A DNA stretch of 64,000 nucleotides from Terriglobia bacterium (GCA_020073605.1 JAIQEW010000001.1:186001-250000), one strand, 5' to 3'. Positions 7,908-16,457 are shown, counted from the stretch's first letter. Notes: a model not told the origin generated them from the letters alone. Made by a program: numbers and translations.

Positions 7908-8759
7908 ATGATCGCAATTCGTTGGTTGCGTGCGGCAGCTCTGCTGCTGGTATTGTCTGCTTTCTGTTCCAACCCGCCGGCCGCTTCTCCGCAAGGCCCT
8001 CCGCAGAACGCGCCACCAAGCACTTCGCAGGAATCGCCGGCCGCCAAGCTCGGGCCGGAAGATATCGCCATGGGCAAGCAGCTCTTCGCGGCGAACTGCG
8101 CGAGTTGCCACGGATTCGACGGGAGCGGACAGCTCGGCCCGAACCTCCACGGGGTGACCCAGAGAAGGGGCGATGCGGGCGTTTTTGGCGTCGTACGTAA
8201 TGGGACGGGCGGGATGCCGCCGGTGTCGTCCATCAACGATATGCGGGTCTGGCAGGTGGTCGCGTATGTGCGTACGCTTGGCGAAATGGGTCCGACCGAA
8301 GCAGCGAAGGGCGATCCCGCGAACGGGAAAAGAGTTTACGGCGCGAACGGTTGCGCGCTTTGCCACACGATCGAAGTGCAGGGCGGTGGAGTTGGCCCGC
8401 AACTGACAGCGATCGGCAGATCGCGCGCGCCGAAATATCTGCACGATTTTCTGCTCGACCCGGGGAAAAATCCCCCGCCCGATATGACGCTGCCCGAACG
8501 CGCGGCGAACAAGGGCTATCTGCTTGTGCACGTGGTCACGAGGGACGGCAAGGACATGACGGGCATTCGTGTGAACGAAGACACGTACACGCTTGTGCTG
8601 AAGGACGTGAGCGGAAAGTTTTATTCGTTCGACAAAGCGAAATTGAAGACGATCGAGAATCAGCCGGGTAAGACGGTGATGCCGAGCTACGGCCATCTTT
8701 CCGCAAGCGATCTCGACGATCTCGTCGCATACCTCGCCAGCTTGAAAGGGGCCCAATGA
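7908..8759 (+). CDS. Secreted diheme cytochrome c, copy 1, partner of PQQ dehydrogenase
   Basis: 283 residues with a signal peptide (hydrophobic LRAAALLLVLSAFC) and two heme c sites, C64-ASCH and C149-ALCH. Between residues about 190 and 250 there is an extra domain (LVHVVTRDGKDMTGIRVNED...) that is not heme-binding and recurs in the second copy. It ends in a helix DLDDLVAYLASL typical of cytochrome c. GGGGA precedes the ATG by 7 bases. The stop overlaps the start of the dehydrogenase (ATGA), so the two are probably made together, with the cytochrome taking electrons from the dehydrogenase in the periplasm. Confidence 0.9.
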   Translation: MIAIRWLRAAALLLVLSAFCSNPPAASPQGPPQNAPPSTSQESPAAKLGPEDIAMGKQLFAANCASCHGFDGSGQLGPNLHGVTQRRGDAGVFGVVRNGTGGMPPVSSINDMRVWQVVAYVRTLGEMGPTEAAKGDPANGKRVYGANGCALCHTIEVQGGGVGPQLTAIGRSRAPKYLHDFLLDPGKNPPPDMTLPERAANKGYLLVHVVTRDGKDMTGIRVNEDTYTLVLKDVSGKFYSFDKAKLKTIENQPGKTVMPSYGHLSASDLDDLVAYLASLKGAQ

Positions 8760-10375
8760 GAATCGCCAGATACGCTGTTCTTATTCTCGCGCTGTGCAGC
8801 GCGCTTCCCAGTTTCGCGCAGGTCTCTTACGAGCGCCTTAAGAACTCCAATGCGGAGCCTCAGAACTGGCTGACGTACGGCGGCAACTACGGCTCGCAGC
8901 GATTTTCGGGACTCAAGGAGATCACGCCGAAGAACGTGGCCAGCCTGCGCGTGGCCTGGGCGTATCAATTGCGCGGGGGCGGCGTGATGGAATCGTCGCC
9001 GATCATCGTGGATGGCATCCTGTACGTGACGGAGCCGCCGAGCAACGTCACGGCCATCGATGCGCGCACGGGAAAACCGCTGTGGCGTTACGTTCCGCAG
9101 GTGCCCAGGGACTTCGTGCCGGTCGGACTCTTCCCGACCAACCGGGGAGTGGCGGTGCTCGACGACAAAGTTTATCTCGCGACGATCGACGACCATCTGA
9201 TCGCGCTCGATGCGAAGAGCGGCGTCGTGCGATGGAACTCGCTGATCGCCGACAAGGCGGAAGGCTACGCCATCACGCAAGCTCCGCTCGCGATCAATGG
9301 AAAGATCGTGGTCGGCGTAGGCGGCGGCGAAGCGGGCGCTCACGGCTTTCTGAGCTGCTTCGATGCCAAGGACGGGAAGCTGCTGTGGCGGACGTACACG
9401 GTCCCGCTGAAGGACAGCGACCCGGGCGCGGATACTTGGGCGAACGGAAGCTGGTCGAATGGCGGCGGCACGACGTGGAACACCGGCTCCTACGATCCGG
9501 AGTTGAATGTGGTCTATTGGGGCACGGGAAATCCCGCACCGGATTGGAACGGCGAAGGCCGCATGGGCGACAACCTCTTCACTTGCTCGCTCATCGCGCT
9601 CGATGCGGACAGCGGAAAAATGAAATGGTATTTCCAATTTTCACCGCACGAGACGCACGATTGGGATTCGTCGGAGCCGCCGATTCTTTTCGATGCGACC
9701 GTCGGCGGGAAACCGCGCAAGCTGGTGGCGCTGGCGAACCGCAACGCCTTCTACTACGTGCTCGACCGCGTGACGGGCGAATTCCTCACGGGCGTGCCGT
9801 TCGCGAAGCAAACGTGGGCGAAAGGTCTCGACGCGAAGGGGCGCCCGATCAAGGAGGCCCCGGAGAAAATCGAGCCGAGCGTCGAGGGAACGCGTGTGTG
9901 GCCTTCGCTGACGGGCGCAATCAACTGGACGAGCCCGTGCTACAGCCCGCTGACTGGCCTCTTTTACGTGAACGCTCGGGAAGGCTACGCCGACTACATC
10001 AAGGGCGAGCCCAAGATGGCGCCGGGCAACTCCGTAGGAGTGATCGGCGGAGGAGGCGGCGGCGGGCGGATGAGTTCTGGTGACGACACGACCACCAATA
10101 TTCGCGCCCTCGAAGCCACTACGGGGAAGATGAAGTGGGAGCATAAGATGGTCGGCGATTCGTGGACAGGCACACTGGTGACCGCGGGCGGCCTTGTGTT
10201 CTCCGCGGACGCCGCGGGCAATTTCTTCGCGCTCAACGCCGACACAGGCGAGTCCCTGTGGCATCTCCTGCTGGGTTCGTCGGTGCGGTCCAATCCCGTG
10301 TCCTACGCGGTGGACGGCAAGCAGTATATTGTCGACTCAGCGGGTAACACTTTGTTCGTGTTCAGCCTGCCATAA
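8756..10375 (+). CDS. PQQ-dependent dehydrogenase, copy 1 (eight-bladed quinoprotein)
   Basis: 539 residues with a signal peptide (ILALCSALPSFAQ) and repeated Trp-docking blades (NVTAIDARTGKPLW, HLIALDAKSGVVRW, LIALDADSGKMKW and others). Family motifs are YWGTGNPAPDW and HDWDSSEPPILFD; D304 aligns with the catalytic Asp. Two residues on is Ser306, not the Asp that marks lanthanide (XoxF) enzymes, so a calcium type is expected. No vicinal Cys-Cys pair is seen. It oxidises an alcohol, aldehyde or sugar of unknown identity. A Gly-rich loop (IGGGGGGGRMSSG) near 425 is unusual. Confidence 0.92.
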   Translation: MRIARYAVLILALCSALPSFAQVSYERLKNSNAEPQNWLTYGGNYGSQRFSGLKEITPKNVASLRVAWAYQLRGGGVMESSPIIVDGILYVTEPPSNVTAIDARTGKPLWRYVPQVPRDFVPVGLFPTNRGVAVLDDKVYLATIDDHLIALDAKSGVVRWNSLIADKAEGYAITQAPLAINGKIVVGVGGGEAGAHGFLSCFDAKDGKLLWRTYTVPLKDSDPGADTWANGSWSNGGGTTWNTGSYDPELNVVYWGTGNPAPDWNGEGRMGDNLFTCSLIALDADSGKMKWYFQFSPHETHDWDSSEPPILFDATVGGKPRKLVALANRNAFYYVLDRVTGEFLTGVPFAKQTWAKGLDAKGRPIKEAPEKIEPSVEGTRVWPSLTGAINWTSPCYSPLTGLFYVNAREGYADYIKGEPKMAPGNSVGVIGGGGGGGRMSSGDDTTTNIRALEATTGKMKWEHKMVGDSWTGTLVTAGGLVFSADAAGNFFALNADTGESLWHLLLGSSVRSNPVSYAVDGKQYIVDSAGNTLFVFSLP

Positions 10376-10457
10376 AGACGTGGACGGCAAGACGGCGCGT
10401 CTGTTATTGGTGTAGCGGGTATCAAAAGTACGTCCAAGTCATGCGGGGGGAGCTCAC

Positions 10458-11297
10458 ATGATCGCAATTCGCCCATGGTACGCAGTCGTGCTGATTCCTG
10501 CCCTGCTGGTCCTGGTGCGGGCCCCGTCGGCCGCAGCTCAGACCATTCCTGTGACACCGCCGCACTCCGCACATCCGAAGACCACGCCTGAGAGCATCGC
10601 TACCGGCAAGGCGCTGTTCGAGGGAACCTGCGCGAACTGCCACGGCATCGACGGCAGCGGCGCGAACGGTCCCAACATTCGCGTGGCGGCGATCAACTTT
10701 GGCCCCGAAGGTCTCTACGCGAGGATTCGCGGGGGCCCCATCGGGTCGGGAATGCCCGCATTCACTTCGATGGAGGATGCGCAGGTCTGGGCGATCGTGG
10801 ATTACGTCAGCTCGCTCGGACATGAAGGTTCGGCAATAGCGACGGGTGACGCGCTGAAAGGCAGAGAAGTCTATGAATCGAATGGGTGCGCGAAATGCCA
10901 CACGATTGCCGGACACGGAGGCAACCTGGGGCCGGAGTTGAACAAGATCGGTACGCTGCGCGGCACGATAAAACTCCAGGAGATCTTGACCGATCCCGGC
11001 GCGAACCTGCCGCTCGATACGTCGCTTCAGGAGCGCGCCGCGTATGAGGCGTACGTGGTGTACAAAGTCACTACGAAAGACGGGAAAACGATCGAAGGAA
11101 TGCGAGTGAACGAGGATACGTTCACGATGCAACTGAGGGACGCGAACGCCCGACTGCACTCGATCCAGAAGTTCGAGGTGCAGAAGGTCGAGCCTTTGCC
11201 CGGCAAGACCTTTATGCCCAGCTACAAGGGCAAGCTGACCGACAAACAGATCGAAGATCTCGTCGCGTATCTTTCCGGCCTGGGAGGCGCACAATGA
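10458..11297 (+). CDS. Secreted diheme cytochrome c, copy 2
   Basis: 279 residues, paralogous to the cytochrome at 7908. It has a signal peptide (VVLIPALLVLVRAPSAAAQ) and heme sites C58-ANCH and C144-AKCH, followed by the same non-heme extra domain (VTTKDGKTIEGMRVNEDTF). The first five residues (MIAIR) and the 17 bases around the start are identical to copy 1. A GGGGGGAG Shine-Dalgarno precedes the ATG. It overlaps the next dehydrogenase by ATGA. It is the electron acceptor of the second quinoprotein by context. Confidence 0.9.
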   Translation: MIAIRPWYAVVLIPALLVLVRAPSAAAQTIPVTPPHSAHPKTTPESIATGKALFEGTCANCHGIDGSGANGPNIRVAAINFGPEGLYARIRGGPIGSGMPAFTSMEDAQVWAIVDYVSSLGHEGSAIATGDALKGREVYESNGCAKCHTIAGHGGNLGPELNKIGTLRGTIKLQEILTDPGANLPLDTSLQERAAYEAYVVYKVTTKDGKTIEGMRVNEDTFTMQLRDANARLHSIQKFEVQKVEPLPGKTFMPSYKGKLTDKQIEDLVAYLSGLGGAQ

Positions 11298-12916
11298 AAG
11301 CGACCAAGTACATTCTCTGCGGCCTCGCTGTGCTCGCTCTCGTGCTGGGCAGCCGCCTGACGTCCCTGGCGCAGAACGTGACTTACGATGAGATTTTGCA
11401 CTCCGCCAGCCATCCGGAAGACTGGGTGACCTACGGCGGCAACTACGCATCCCACCGCTTCTCGGGACTCACGCAGATCAACAAGCAGAACGTGAACTCC
11501 CTAAAACTGAAGTGGGTGTACCAGCTACGCCGCACGGGAATCTTCGAGTCTTCGCCGATCGTGGCGGACGGCATGATGTACGTCACCGAGCCGCCGACGA
11601 CGGTGACGGCGCTGGACGTTCGCACGGGCCGGCCTGTCTGGAGATGGAGCGCGGACTTGCCGAGAGATCTGCTGACCATCGGCCTGTTTCCGACCAATCG
11701 CGGCGTTGCGATCCTCGGTGACGCCGTGTACGTGGCAACCATCGACGCCCATCTGGTGGCGCTCGATGCGAAGACCGGTGCCGTGCGCTGGAACGTGGAA
11801 GTCGGGGACAACAAGAAGGCGGTGGCGATCACTCAGGCGCCCCTCGCGATCAACGGGAAGATCGTAGTCGGAATGGGCGGGGGCGAAGCCGGCCTTCGCG
11901 GTTACATCGACGCGTACGATGCGAAGGACGGCAAGCGTCTCTGGCGGCTCTATACGATTCCCACGACCGGCGAGCCCGGAGTGGAAACCTGGGAAGGCGA
12001 AAGCTACAAGTACGGTGGCGCGACCACATGGAACACGGGAGCTTACGATCCGGAACTGAATACCTTGTATTGGGGCACGGGCAATCCCGCGCCCGATTGG
12101 AACGGGGATGCCCGCAAGGGAGACAATCTCTACTCCTGTTCCCTGCTCGCGATCGACGCCGATACGGGAAAGATGAAATGGTATTTCCAGTTCTCCCCGC
12201 ACGAGACGCACGACTGGGATTCGTCCGAGCCGCCGATCCTGTTTGACGCGACGATCAAGGGCAAGAAGCGGAAAATCGTGGCCCAAGCAAACCGCAACGC
12301 TTTCTACTACGTGCTGGACCGAGTGACCGGTGAATTCATCACGGGCCAAGCGTACGCGAAGCAGACCTGGGCAAAGGGACTCAATGCGAAGGGCCGCCCG
12401 ATCGAAATGCCGAACATCGAGCCGACCACGCAGGGAAACTTGCTTTATCCGAGCATCACCGGGTCCGTCAACTGGACAAGCTCATCTTATAGCCCACTGA
12501 CTGGGCTCTTCTACGTCAATACGCGCGAGCAGGGCGCTTACTACTACAAAGGGCGTCCGACAATCCAGCCCGCGAATCCGAATGACGTGGGCGGCGGCGG
12601 CGGACAGAAGCTGGTCAACGGGGATGCCGCCTACACCGCGGTTCGCGCGCTGGAAGCGACCACGGGCAACAAGAAGTGGGAGTTCAAGATGGTCGGCGAT
12701 TCCTGGACTGGCACGCTCGTGACCGCAGGCGGTCTCGTCTTCTGCGCGGACGGTCAGGGGAGTTTCTTCGCGCTCGACGCGGACAACGGAAGACCTCTCT
12801 GGAACATTCAACTGGGGAATTCCGTGCGCGCGAATCCGATCACCTATGCCGTGGACGGGAAGCAGTACGTCGTGGGCGAGGCCGGCAACTCTGTATCGGT
12901 ATTCGGGTTGCCCTAA
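11294..12916 (+). CDS. PQQ-dependent dehydrogenase, copy 2
   Basis: 540 residues, closely related to copy 1 across the whole length (shared YWGTGNPAPDWNG, QFSPHETHDWDSSEPP, YYVLDRVTGEF, MVGDSWTGTLVTAGG). The signal peptide ends near LTSLAQ. D309 is the candidate catalytic Asp and Ser311 replaces the lanthanide Asp. Differences cluster in the region 400-440 (loop VGGGGGQKLVNGD in place of the copy 1 Gly-rich loop) and in blades near the active-site entrance, which may give different substrates. It ends a four-gene tandem duplication. Confidence 0.92.
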   Translation: MKATKYILCGLAVLALVLGSRLTSLAQNVTYDEILHSASHPEDWVTYGGNYASHRFSGLTQINKQNVNSLKLKWVYQLRRTGIFESSPIVADGMMYVTEPPTTVTALDVRTGRPVWRWSADLPRDLLTIGLFPTNRGVAILGDAVYVATIDAHLVALDAKTGAVRWNVEVGDNKKAVAITQAPLAINGKIVVGMGGGEAGLRGYIDAYDAKDGKRLWRLYTIPTTGEPGVETWEGESYKYGGATTWNTGAYDPELNTLYWGTGNPAPDWNGDARKGDNLYSCSLLAIDADTGKMKWYFQFSPHETHDWDSSEPPILFDATIKGKKRKIVAQANRNAFYYVLDRVTGEFITGQAYAKQTWAKGLNAKGRPIEMPNIEPTTQGNLLYPSITGSVNWTSSSYSPLTGLFYVNTREQGAYYYKGRPTIQPANPNDVGGGGGQKLVNGDAAYTAVRALEATTGNKKWEFKMVGDSWTGTLVTAGGLVFCADGQGSFFALDADNGRPLWNIQLGNSVRANPITYAVDGKQYVVGEAGNSVSVFGLP

Positions 12917-12946
12917 ACCCGCGGAGGCTGCCCGGACTTCACCAAG

Positions 12947-13321
12947 CTAGCGAGCGGCTTTCTTGCGGTTGAGCTTGAGGATCACTTCGATATCGCGGCG
13001 GGAATCGAAGCTTGAGACGGTGCGGGTCGCGGACGCCATGTCGTCGTGCTCCGCGTGCACTTCGTAATCGACATTGGGATCAAGACCGCTGAATCGGTAG
13101 TTTCCCGCGTCGTCGGCAATGTAGGTCTTCACGGCCTGCGTCCTGACGTTCAGCAGGTAAATCACGCTGGAAGGGACCGGGTTCTCGTTCTTATCGATCG
13201 TGCTGCCATGAATCGTGCGGAGCTGAGATTCGCCCTTCTTGTCCTGCGCGCCCGCCGGGAAGGCAAGAAGGAGTCCCAGCGCGATTCCAAGCGCAAGCTG
13301 TAAAACTCCTCGGTTACTCAA
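12947..13321 (-). CDS. Secreted carboxypeptidase-regulatory-like (beta-sandwich) domain protein
   Basis: 124 residues: a signal peptide (LQLALGIALGLLLAFPAGAQ) then a single carboxypeptidase-regulatory fold, with HGSTIDKNENPVPSSVIYLLN, DDAGNYRFSGLDPNVDYEVHAEH and a basic tail LKLNRKKAAR. The TTG at 13321 is preferred because GGGAGG lies 4-5 bases upstream and the signal peptide begins there; a GTG at 13396 would add a charged leader. It is convergent with the PQQ gene. Such domains are usually extracellular or periplasmic binding modules; the ligand is unknown. Confidence 0.8.
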   Translation of the reverse strand: MSNRGVLQLALGIALGLLLAFPAGAQDKKGESQLRTIHGSTIDKNENPVPSSVIYLLNVRTQAVKTYIADDAGNYRFSGLDPNVDYEVHAEHDDMASATRTVSSFDSRRDIEVILKLNRKKAAR

Positions 13322-13429
13322 GTGTCCTCCCGACCCTGCCGGTAAAGGCTTTTCCGGCTCGCGCTCAGGCCCACGTACTAAGATGCCGGCGCGCACAACG
13401 CGAGATGTCCCAGGAATGCTTCCGAAAAG

Positions 13430-13678
13430 TCACTCCTCTTCGTCTTCATCGAGTCCCGGCTCTTTCTCAGCTTCCTCTTCTTCATCCTCATCTTCCTCGT
13501 CCTCTTCATCCTCATCCTCTTCATCATCGTCGTCCTCGGAGAGAACGATAAGATGGACCGGATGAGTCTGCGTCACCTCGAGCTCGGCGTCGCACTCGGG
13601 ACAGGTCAGGATTTCGCCTTCTTCGACTTCGTCTTCGTCCAAGTCGATCTCAGCGTCGCATTCCGGGCACTTGGTCAC
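13430..13678 (-). CDS. LysW-like zinc-ribbon protein with long polyacidic tail
   Basis: 82 residues. The first 45 match the amino-group carrier LysW: a zinc ribbon with C4-PEC7 and C26-PEC29, then AELEVTQTHPVHL. From about residue 48 the protein is almost only Asp and Glu and ends in DEDEEE. LysW proteins normally end EDWGE, where the terminal Glu is the attachment point; here the Trp-Gly is absent but the terminal residue is still Glu. The tail is encoded by GAN-rich triplet runs (13440-13540), which are slippage-prone. No lysine or arginine biosynthesis gene is adjacent. It may be a carrier or an acidic zinc protein; the role is unresolved. Confidence 0.78.
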   Translation of the reverse strand: MTKCPECDAEIDLDEDEVEEGEILTCPECDAELEVTQTHPVHLIVLSEDDDDEEDEDEEDEEDEDEEEEAEKEPGLDEDEEE

Positions 13679-13769
13679 GAGAATCTCTCCTCCCTACAGG
13701 GGCCAACTTCCACCGGACGGCGTATTATATAACGCCGGTGTCAAGCTTTTGGTGGAGGTTCGCGTAAAG

Positions 13770-14234
13770 GTGTCCGGCAATCGTGAATATCCGGAGCGCC
13801 CCGTGGTGGGAGTGGGCGGAGTCGTGATTTCAGGCGGCCGCACGCTTCTGATCCGGCGCGGCGGACCGCCGCTCGAAGGTCAGTGGTCGATTCCCGGGGG
13901 CATGCTCGAGGTCGGCGAGACGCTGATTGAAGGAGTCCGCCGCGAGCTCGCCGAGGAAACGGGGATCGAGGTGCGAGTGCTCGATCTGATCGAGGTGTTC
14001 GAGCGCATCAATCTCGACGGCAGCGGCAAGCCGAAGTATCACTTCGTCGTTTTGGATTATCTGTGCGAAGCGGTCCGCGGCGAGGCACGCGCCGGAAGCG
14101 ACGTGACAGATGTGGCCTGGGCGTCTCCTGAAGAATTCCAAAAATATTTGCTGACGGAAACCGCCACGCGCGTGATTCTGAAGGCTTTTGAAATCGCGCG
14201 AGAGCGCGGGAATTCATCCGGTCCAAAAGTCTGA
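13770..14234 (+). CDS. NUDIX hydrolase
   Basis: About 154 residues. The complete Nudix box is present (GGMLEVGETLIEGVRRELAEETGI, quoted in parts: GGMLEVGE, RRELAEETGI), which binds the metal ions used to cleave nucleoside-diphosphate-linked substrates. The preceding VVGVGGVVISGGRTLLIRRG strand pattern fits ADP-ribose or dNTP-type members. GTG 13770 is chosen with GGAGG 11 bases upstream; GTG 13752 is an alternative. Longer forms starting at 13671 would overlap the opposite-strand gene. A TATTAT-like -10 lies near 13723-13728. The substrate is not predictable. Confidence 0.88.
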   Translation: MSGNREYPERPVVGVGGVVISGGRTLLIRRGGPPLEGQWSIPGGMLEVGETLIEGVRRELAEETGIEVRVLDLIEVFERINLDGSGKPKYHFVVLDYLCEAVRGEARAGSDVTDVAWASPEEFQKYLLTETATRVILKAFEIARERGNSSGPKV

Positions 14235-14252
14235 ATCGAAAAACGGCGCCGA

Positions 14253-14648
14253 TTAACGGACGTACGGATAGATCTCGTCAGCGATCCAATAGTTGGCCAG
14301 CAGAATAGCGAAAAGCGTTCCCGTCACCCAGAGTCCCCACCGCCGGCGGCGCCACACCGCCTGAAACAACGAGTATTGCATCGGAACATCCGCGAGGTAG
14401 GCCGCGCAGTAGCAAACATTTGCCAGCATTGCGAAGACGGAGAGGAAGAGAAGCGACCCCAGCGCCAGCGCGCTGCGAAAATGCGGCCACGTGAACAAGA
14501 GCCAGACCATGACCACTACCACGAGAACGAGGTTGTAAACGACGCGGCGTGGTTCCCAGTAGCGGATCGCGTCACGGAGGACATCGCGCAGAGGGCCCGG
14601 TTGGCCTTCATTTTGGACCGACATTTGATTCGAATGCGTCACATCCAT
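14253..14648 (-). CDS. Small membrane protein, three predicted TM segments
   Basis: 131 residues. A polar N-terminus (to RRVVYN) is followed by three hydrophobic segments: LVLVVVVMVWLLFTW, LALGSLLFLSVFAMLANVCY and GLWVTGTLFAILLANYWIA. No family was recognised. It begins 23 bases after the uppS stop, so it is probably the last gene of that operon. A longer reading frame upstream antisense to other sequence is not credible because it would overlap uppS. Confidence 0.7.
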   Translation of the reverse strand: MDVTHSNQMSVQNEGQPGPLRDVLRDAIRYWEPRRVVYNLVLVVVVMVWLLFTWPHFRSALALGSLLFLSVFAMLANVCYCAAYLADVPMQYSLFQAVWRRRRWGLWVTGTLFAILLANYWIADEIYPYVR

Positions 14649-14671
14649 GTGTGAAACTCCATCCAGTGAAA

Positions 14672-15409
14672 TCAGCTGGCCGCGGCGGCTTCCGGCAGAC
14701 GCCCGAAGCGGCGCTCGCGCCCAAGGAAATCCTCGACGGCGGCTTCGAGATCGGCGGCGTCGAACTCCGGCCACATGCGCGGCGTGAAGAGCAATTCGGC
14801 GTAGGCGCATTCCCAGAGCATGAAATCGCTGAGGCGGCGCTCGCCTCCCGTGCGAATCAGCAGATCGACGTCCGGCGCGGGGCCGCCCGAGTGCGTCACC
14901 TGGCCGAGGCGCCGCGCAAACTCCCGATCGGTGACTTCGAGGCTCGAAACCATCCAACACGAGGCGCGCAAAATCGCTTCGCGCGACGAGTAGTCGAGCG
15001 CGATGCGGACTTCGAGGGCGCGGCCCGCAGCCGTCATGCGCTCGGCCGATTCGATCGCATCGAGCAGCGTTGGCGGAATGCGGTCGCGCCGCCCGATCAC
15101 GCGCAGCCGGATTCCCTTCTCTGCGCACTCGTGCGCCTCGACTCGAAGGTAGTTTTCGAGCAGGCTCAGCAGCGAAGCCACCTCGCCTGCGGGACGTTCC
15201 CAGTTGTTCGCGGAGAAAGCATAGAGAGTGAGTGTGCCGATCCCAAGCGATGGAGCGGCCCGCACCACGCGGCGCACGGCAGCCACGCCCGCGCGGTGGC
15301 CTTCGGAACGCGGCAAACCATGCGAAGCGGCCCAACGGCCGTTGCCATCGAGCAGAATGGCGACGTGAAGTTTCGGTGCCGGAATAATTCTGGAAGTGCT
15401 ATTGCCCAT
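14672..15409 (-). CDS. uppS: Isoprenyl transferase (undecaprenyl diphosphate synthase)
   Basis: 245 residues of the cis-prenyltransferase family, which extends farnesyl diphosphate with isopentenyl units to make the C55 lipid carrier for peptidoglycan. Motifs are HVAILLDGNGRWA (catalytic D21, with Leu in place of the usual Met before it), SANNWERP, LLIRTGGERRLSDF and LWECAYAELLF. Length is normal. It starts 27 bases after the winged-helix gene, in a four-gene minus-strand run. Confidence 0.94.
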   Translation of the reverse strand: MGNSTSRIIPAPKLHVAILLDGNGRWAASHGLPRSEGHRAGVAAVRRVVRAAPSLGIGTLTLYAFSANNWERPAGEVASLLSLLENYLRVEAHECAEKGIRLRVIGRRDRIPPTLLDAIESAERMTAAGRALEVRIALDYSSREAILRASCWMVSSLEVTDREFARRLGQVTHSGGPAPDVDLLIRTGGERRLSDFMLWECAYAELLFTPRMWPEFDAADLEAAVEDFLGRERRFGRLPEAAAAS

Positions 15410-15436
15410 AAGATGTCCCGAAGAAAAGTGGCCTTT

Positions 15437-15817
15437 CTACCTCTCTCGTGTCGCGTGGATCAGTGCTTCCATGTGGTCCAGATATTTTTCCAGAGCGCGG
15501 CGACCGAGCGGGGTGAGCCGGTATTCCGTCTTCGGCACGCGCCCGGCGAACGATTTCGCGCAGCCGATGTAGCCTGCATCCTCGAGCTTTCGCGCATGCA
15601 CGCTCAGATTGCCATCGGTGACGCGGAGGAGCTGCTTAAGCACGTTGAACGTGAGCGAAGGATTCACCGCAAGCGCGCTGACGATGGCCAGCCGCGTCCG
15701 CTCGTGGATCAAGCGGTCGAGATCCGCAGCCGTGGGTTTCGGAGGCCGCGCACCCGGTGCCACCCGCTTCGATTTTTCCTCCCGCGCGGCGCGGAAGGCT
15801 CCTGTCTTAGCCGCCAT
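15437..15817 (-). CDS. Winged-helix transcriptional regulator
   Basis: 126 residues. A Lys/Arg-rich N-terminus precedes a winged helix: LIHERTRLAIVSALAVNPSL, LLRVTDGNLSVHARKLEDAG as the recognition region, and a wing with KTEYRLTPLGRRALEKYL. This is the MarR/ArsR-like subgroup (HTH_34-type) without an effector domain. It overlaps the upstream membrane-protein gene by 11 bases, so it is co-translated. A 7-bp-arm palindrome at 16458-16474, upstream of the operon, is the likely binding site. Confidence 0.85.
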   Translation of the reverse strand: MAAKTGAFRAAREEKSKRVAPGARPPKPTAADLDRLIHERTRLAIVSALAVNPSLTFNVLKQLLRVTDGNLSVHARKLEDAGYIGCAKSFAGRVPKTEYRLTPLGRRALEKYLDHMEALIHATRER

Positions 15818-16421
15818 ATTTCACCGCAATGATCGCCCCGAACAAAATGTGCAAGCCTCCGAATCCGCCCGCCAAGAACGCGTTGCCCCAGCTCCACGGG
15901 CAGAAAAGAGCGGCCGCCCCGAGCACCATGAAGCAGAGACCCATGAGCGGCACGATGCGAATCGAGAAAGTGCCGCCGGTAACGACGGCCGTGCCGTACA
16001 AAAGCAGCCAGACGCCGGCGATCGCGCCGGCCAATCCGATGCGCGCGAGCAGCAGCGTCAGCAGCACGCCGACGAAAAGAGGGGGAGCGAAACTATAGGC
16101 AAATCGCCGGCCCGGCCCGGAAAAGAGAGAGCTTCCCACCCTGCGGGCTTTCGAGTAGGTGGTCCACACGGCGATGGAAATGGCCACCGCGGCTTCGGCG
16201 ATCCAGGTGAGCAACCACGCGGTGGGCGAGCTTTGCTGGGATGCGATGGCCGCGGCGCCCAGCGCCGTGATGCCCATCGCGATGCCGCCCCAGCCGGGCA
16301 CGGCCGTAAACGAGCCGGCGCGCTCCATCGTTTCGCGGATAAAGCGGATGTTGTCGCGGGCGCGGTCATCGAGCGCAACGGGATCGGTGGGCCGAGTTTG
16401 CCGCGATTCAAAGGGCGCCAT
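15807..16421 (-). CDS. Multi-pass membrane protein paired with the winged-helix regulator
   Basis: 204 residues with about six hydrophobic segments (for example GIAMGITALGAAAIAS, WLLTWIAEAAVAISIAVW, PLFVGVLLTLLLARIGLAG, IAGVWLLLYGTAVVTG, LMGLCFMVLGAAALF, FLAGGFGGLHILFGAI). The cytoplasmic N-terminus contains DNIRFIRETMERAGSFTAVPG, the conserved opening of a family that commonly sits next to small winged-helix regulators. No enzymatic motif was seen. It is the first gene of the four-gene operon that continues to uppS. Confidence 0.78.
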   Translation of the reverse strand: MAPFESRQTRPTDPVALDDRARDNIRFIRETMERAGSFTAVPGWGGIAMGITALGAAAIASQQSSPTAWLLTWIAEAAVAISIAVWTTYSKARRVGSSLFSGPGRRFAYSFAPPLFVGVLLTLLLARIGLAGAIAGVWLLLYGTAVVTGGTFSIRIVPLMGLCFMVLGAAALFCPWSWGNAFLAGGFGGLHILFGAIIAVKYGG

Positions 16422-16457
16422 AGCGGCAGGGTAGCACGGGGTTTGTTTCTGTCAAGT

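Noticed and set aside
9665..9673. Lanthanide-type (XoxF-like) quinoprotein
   Set aside because: The residue two positions after the catalytic Asp is Ser in both copies, not the lanthanide-coordinating Asp.
9082..10083. 333-residue plus-strand frame inside PQQ dehydrogenase copy 1
   Set aside because: Out-of-frame shadow of a gene with strong family motifs.
13239..13565. Serine-run open frame on the plus strand
   Set aside because: It is the antisense of the GAN triplet repeat coding the acidic tail of the LysW-like protein.
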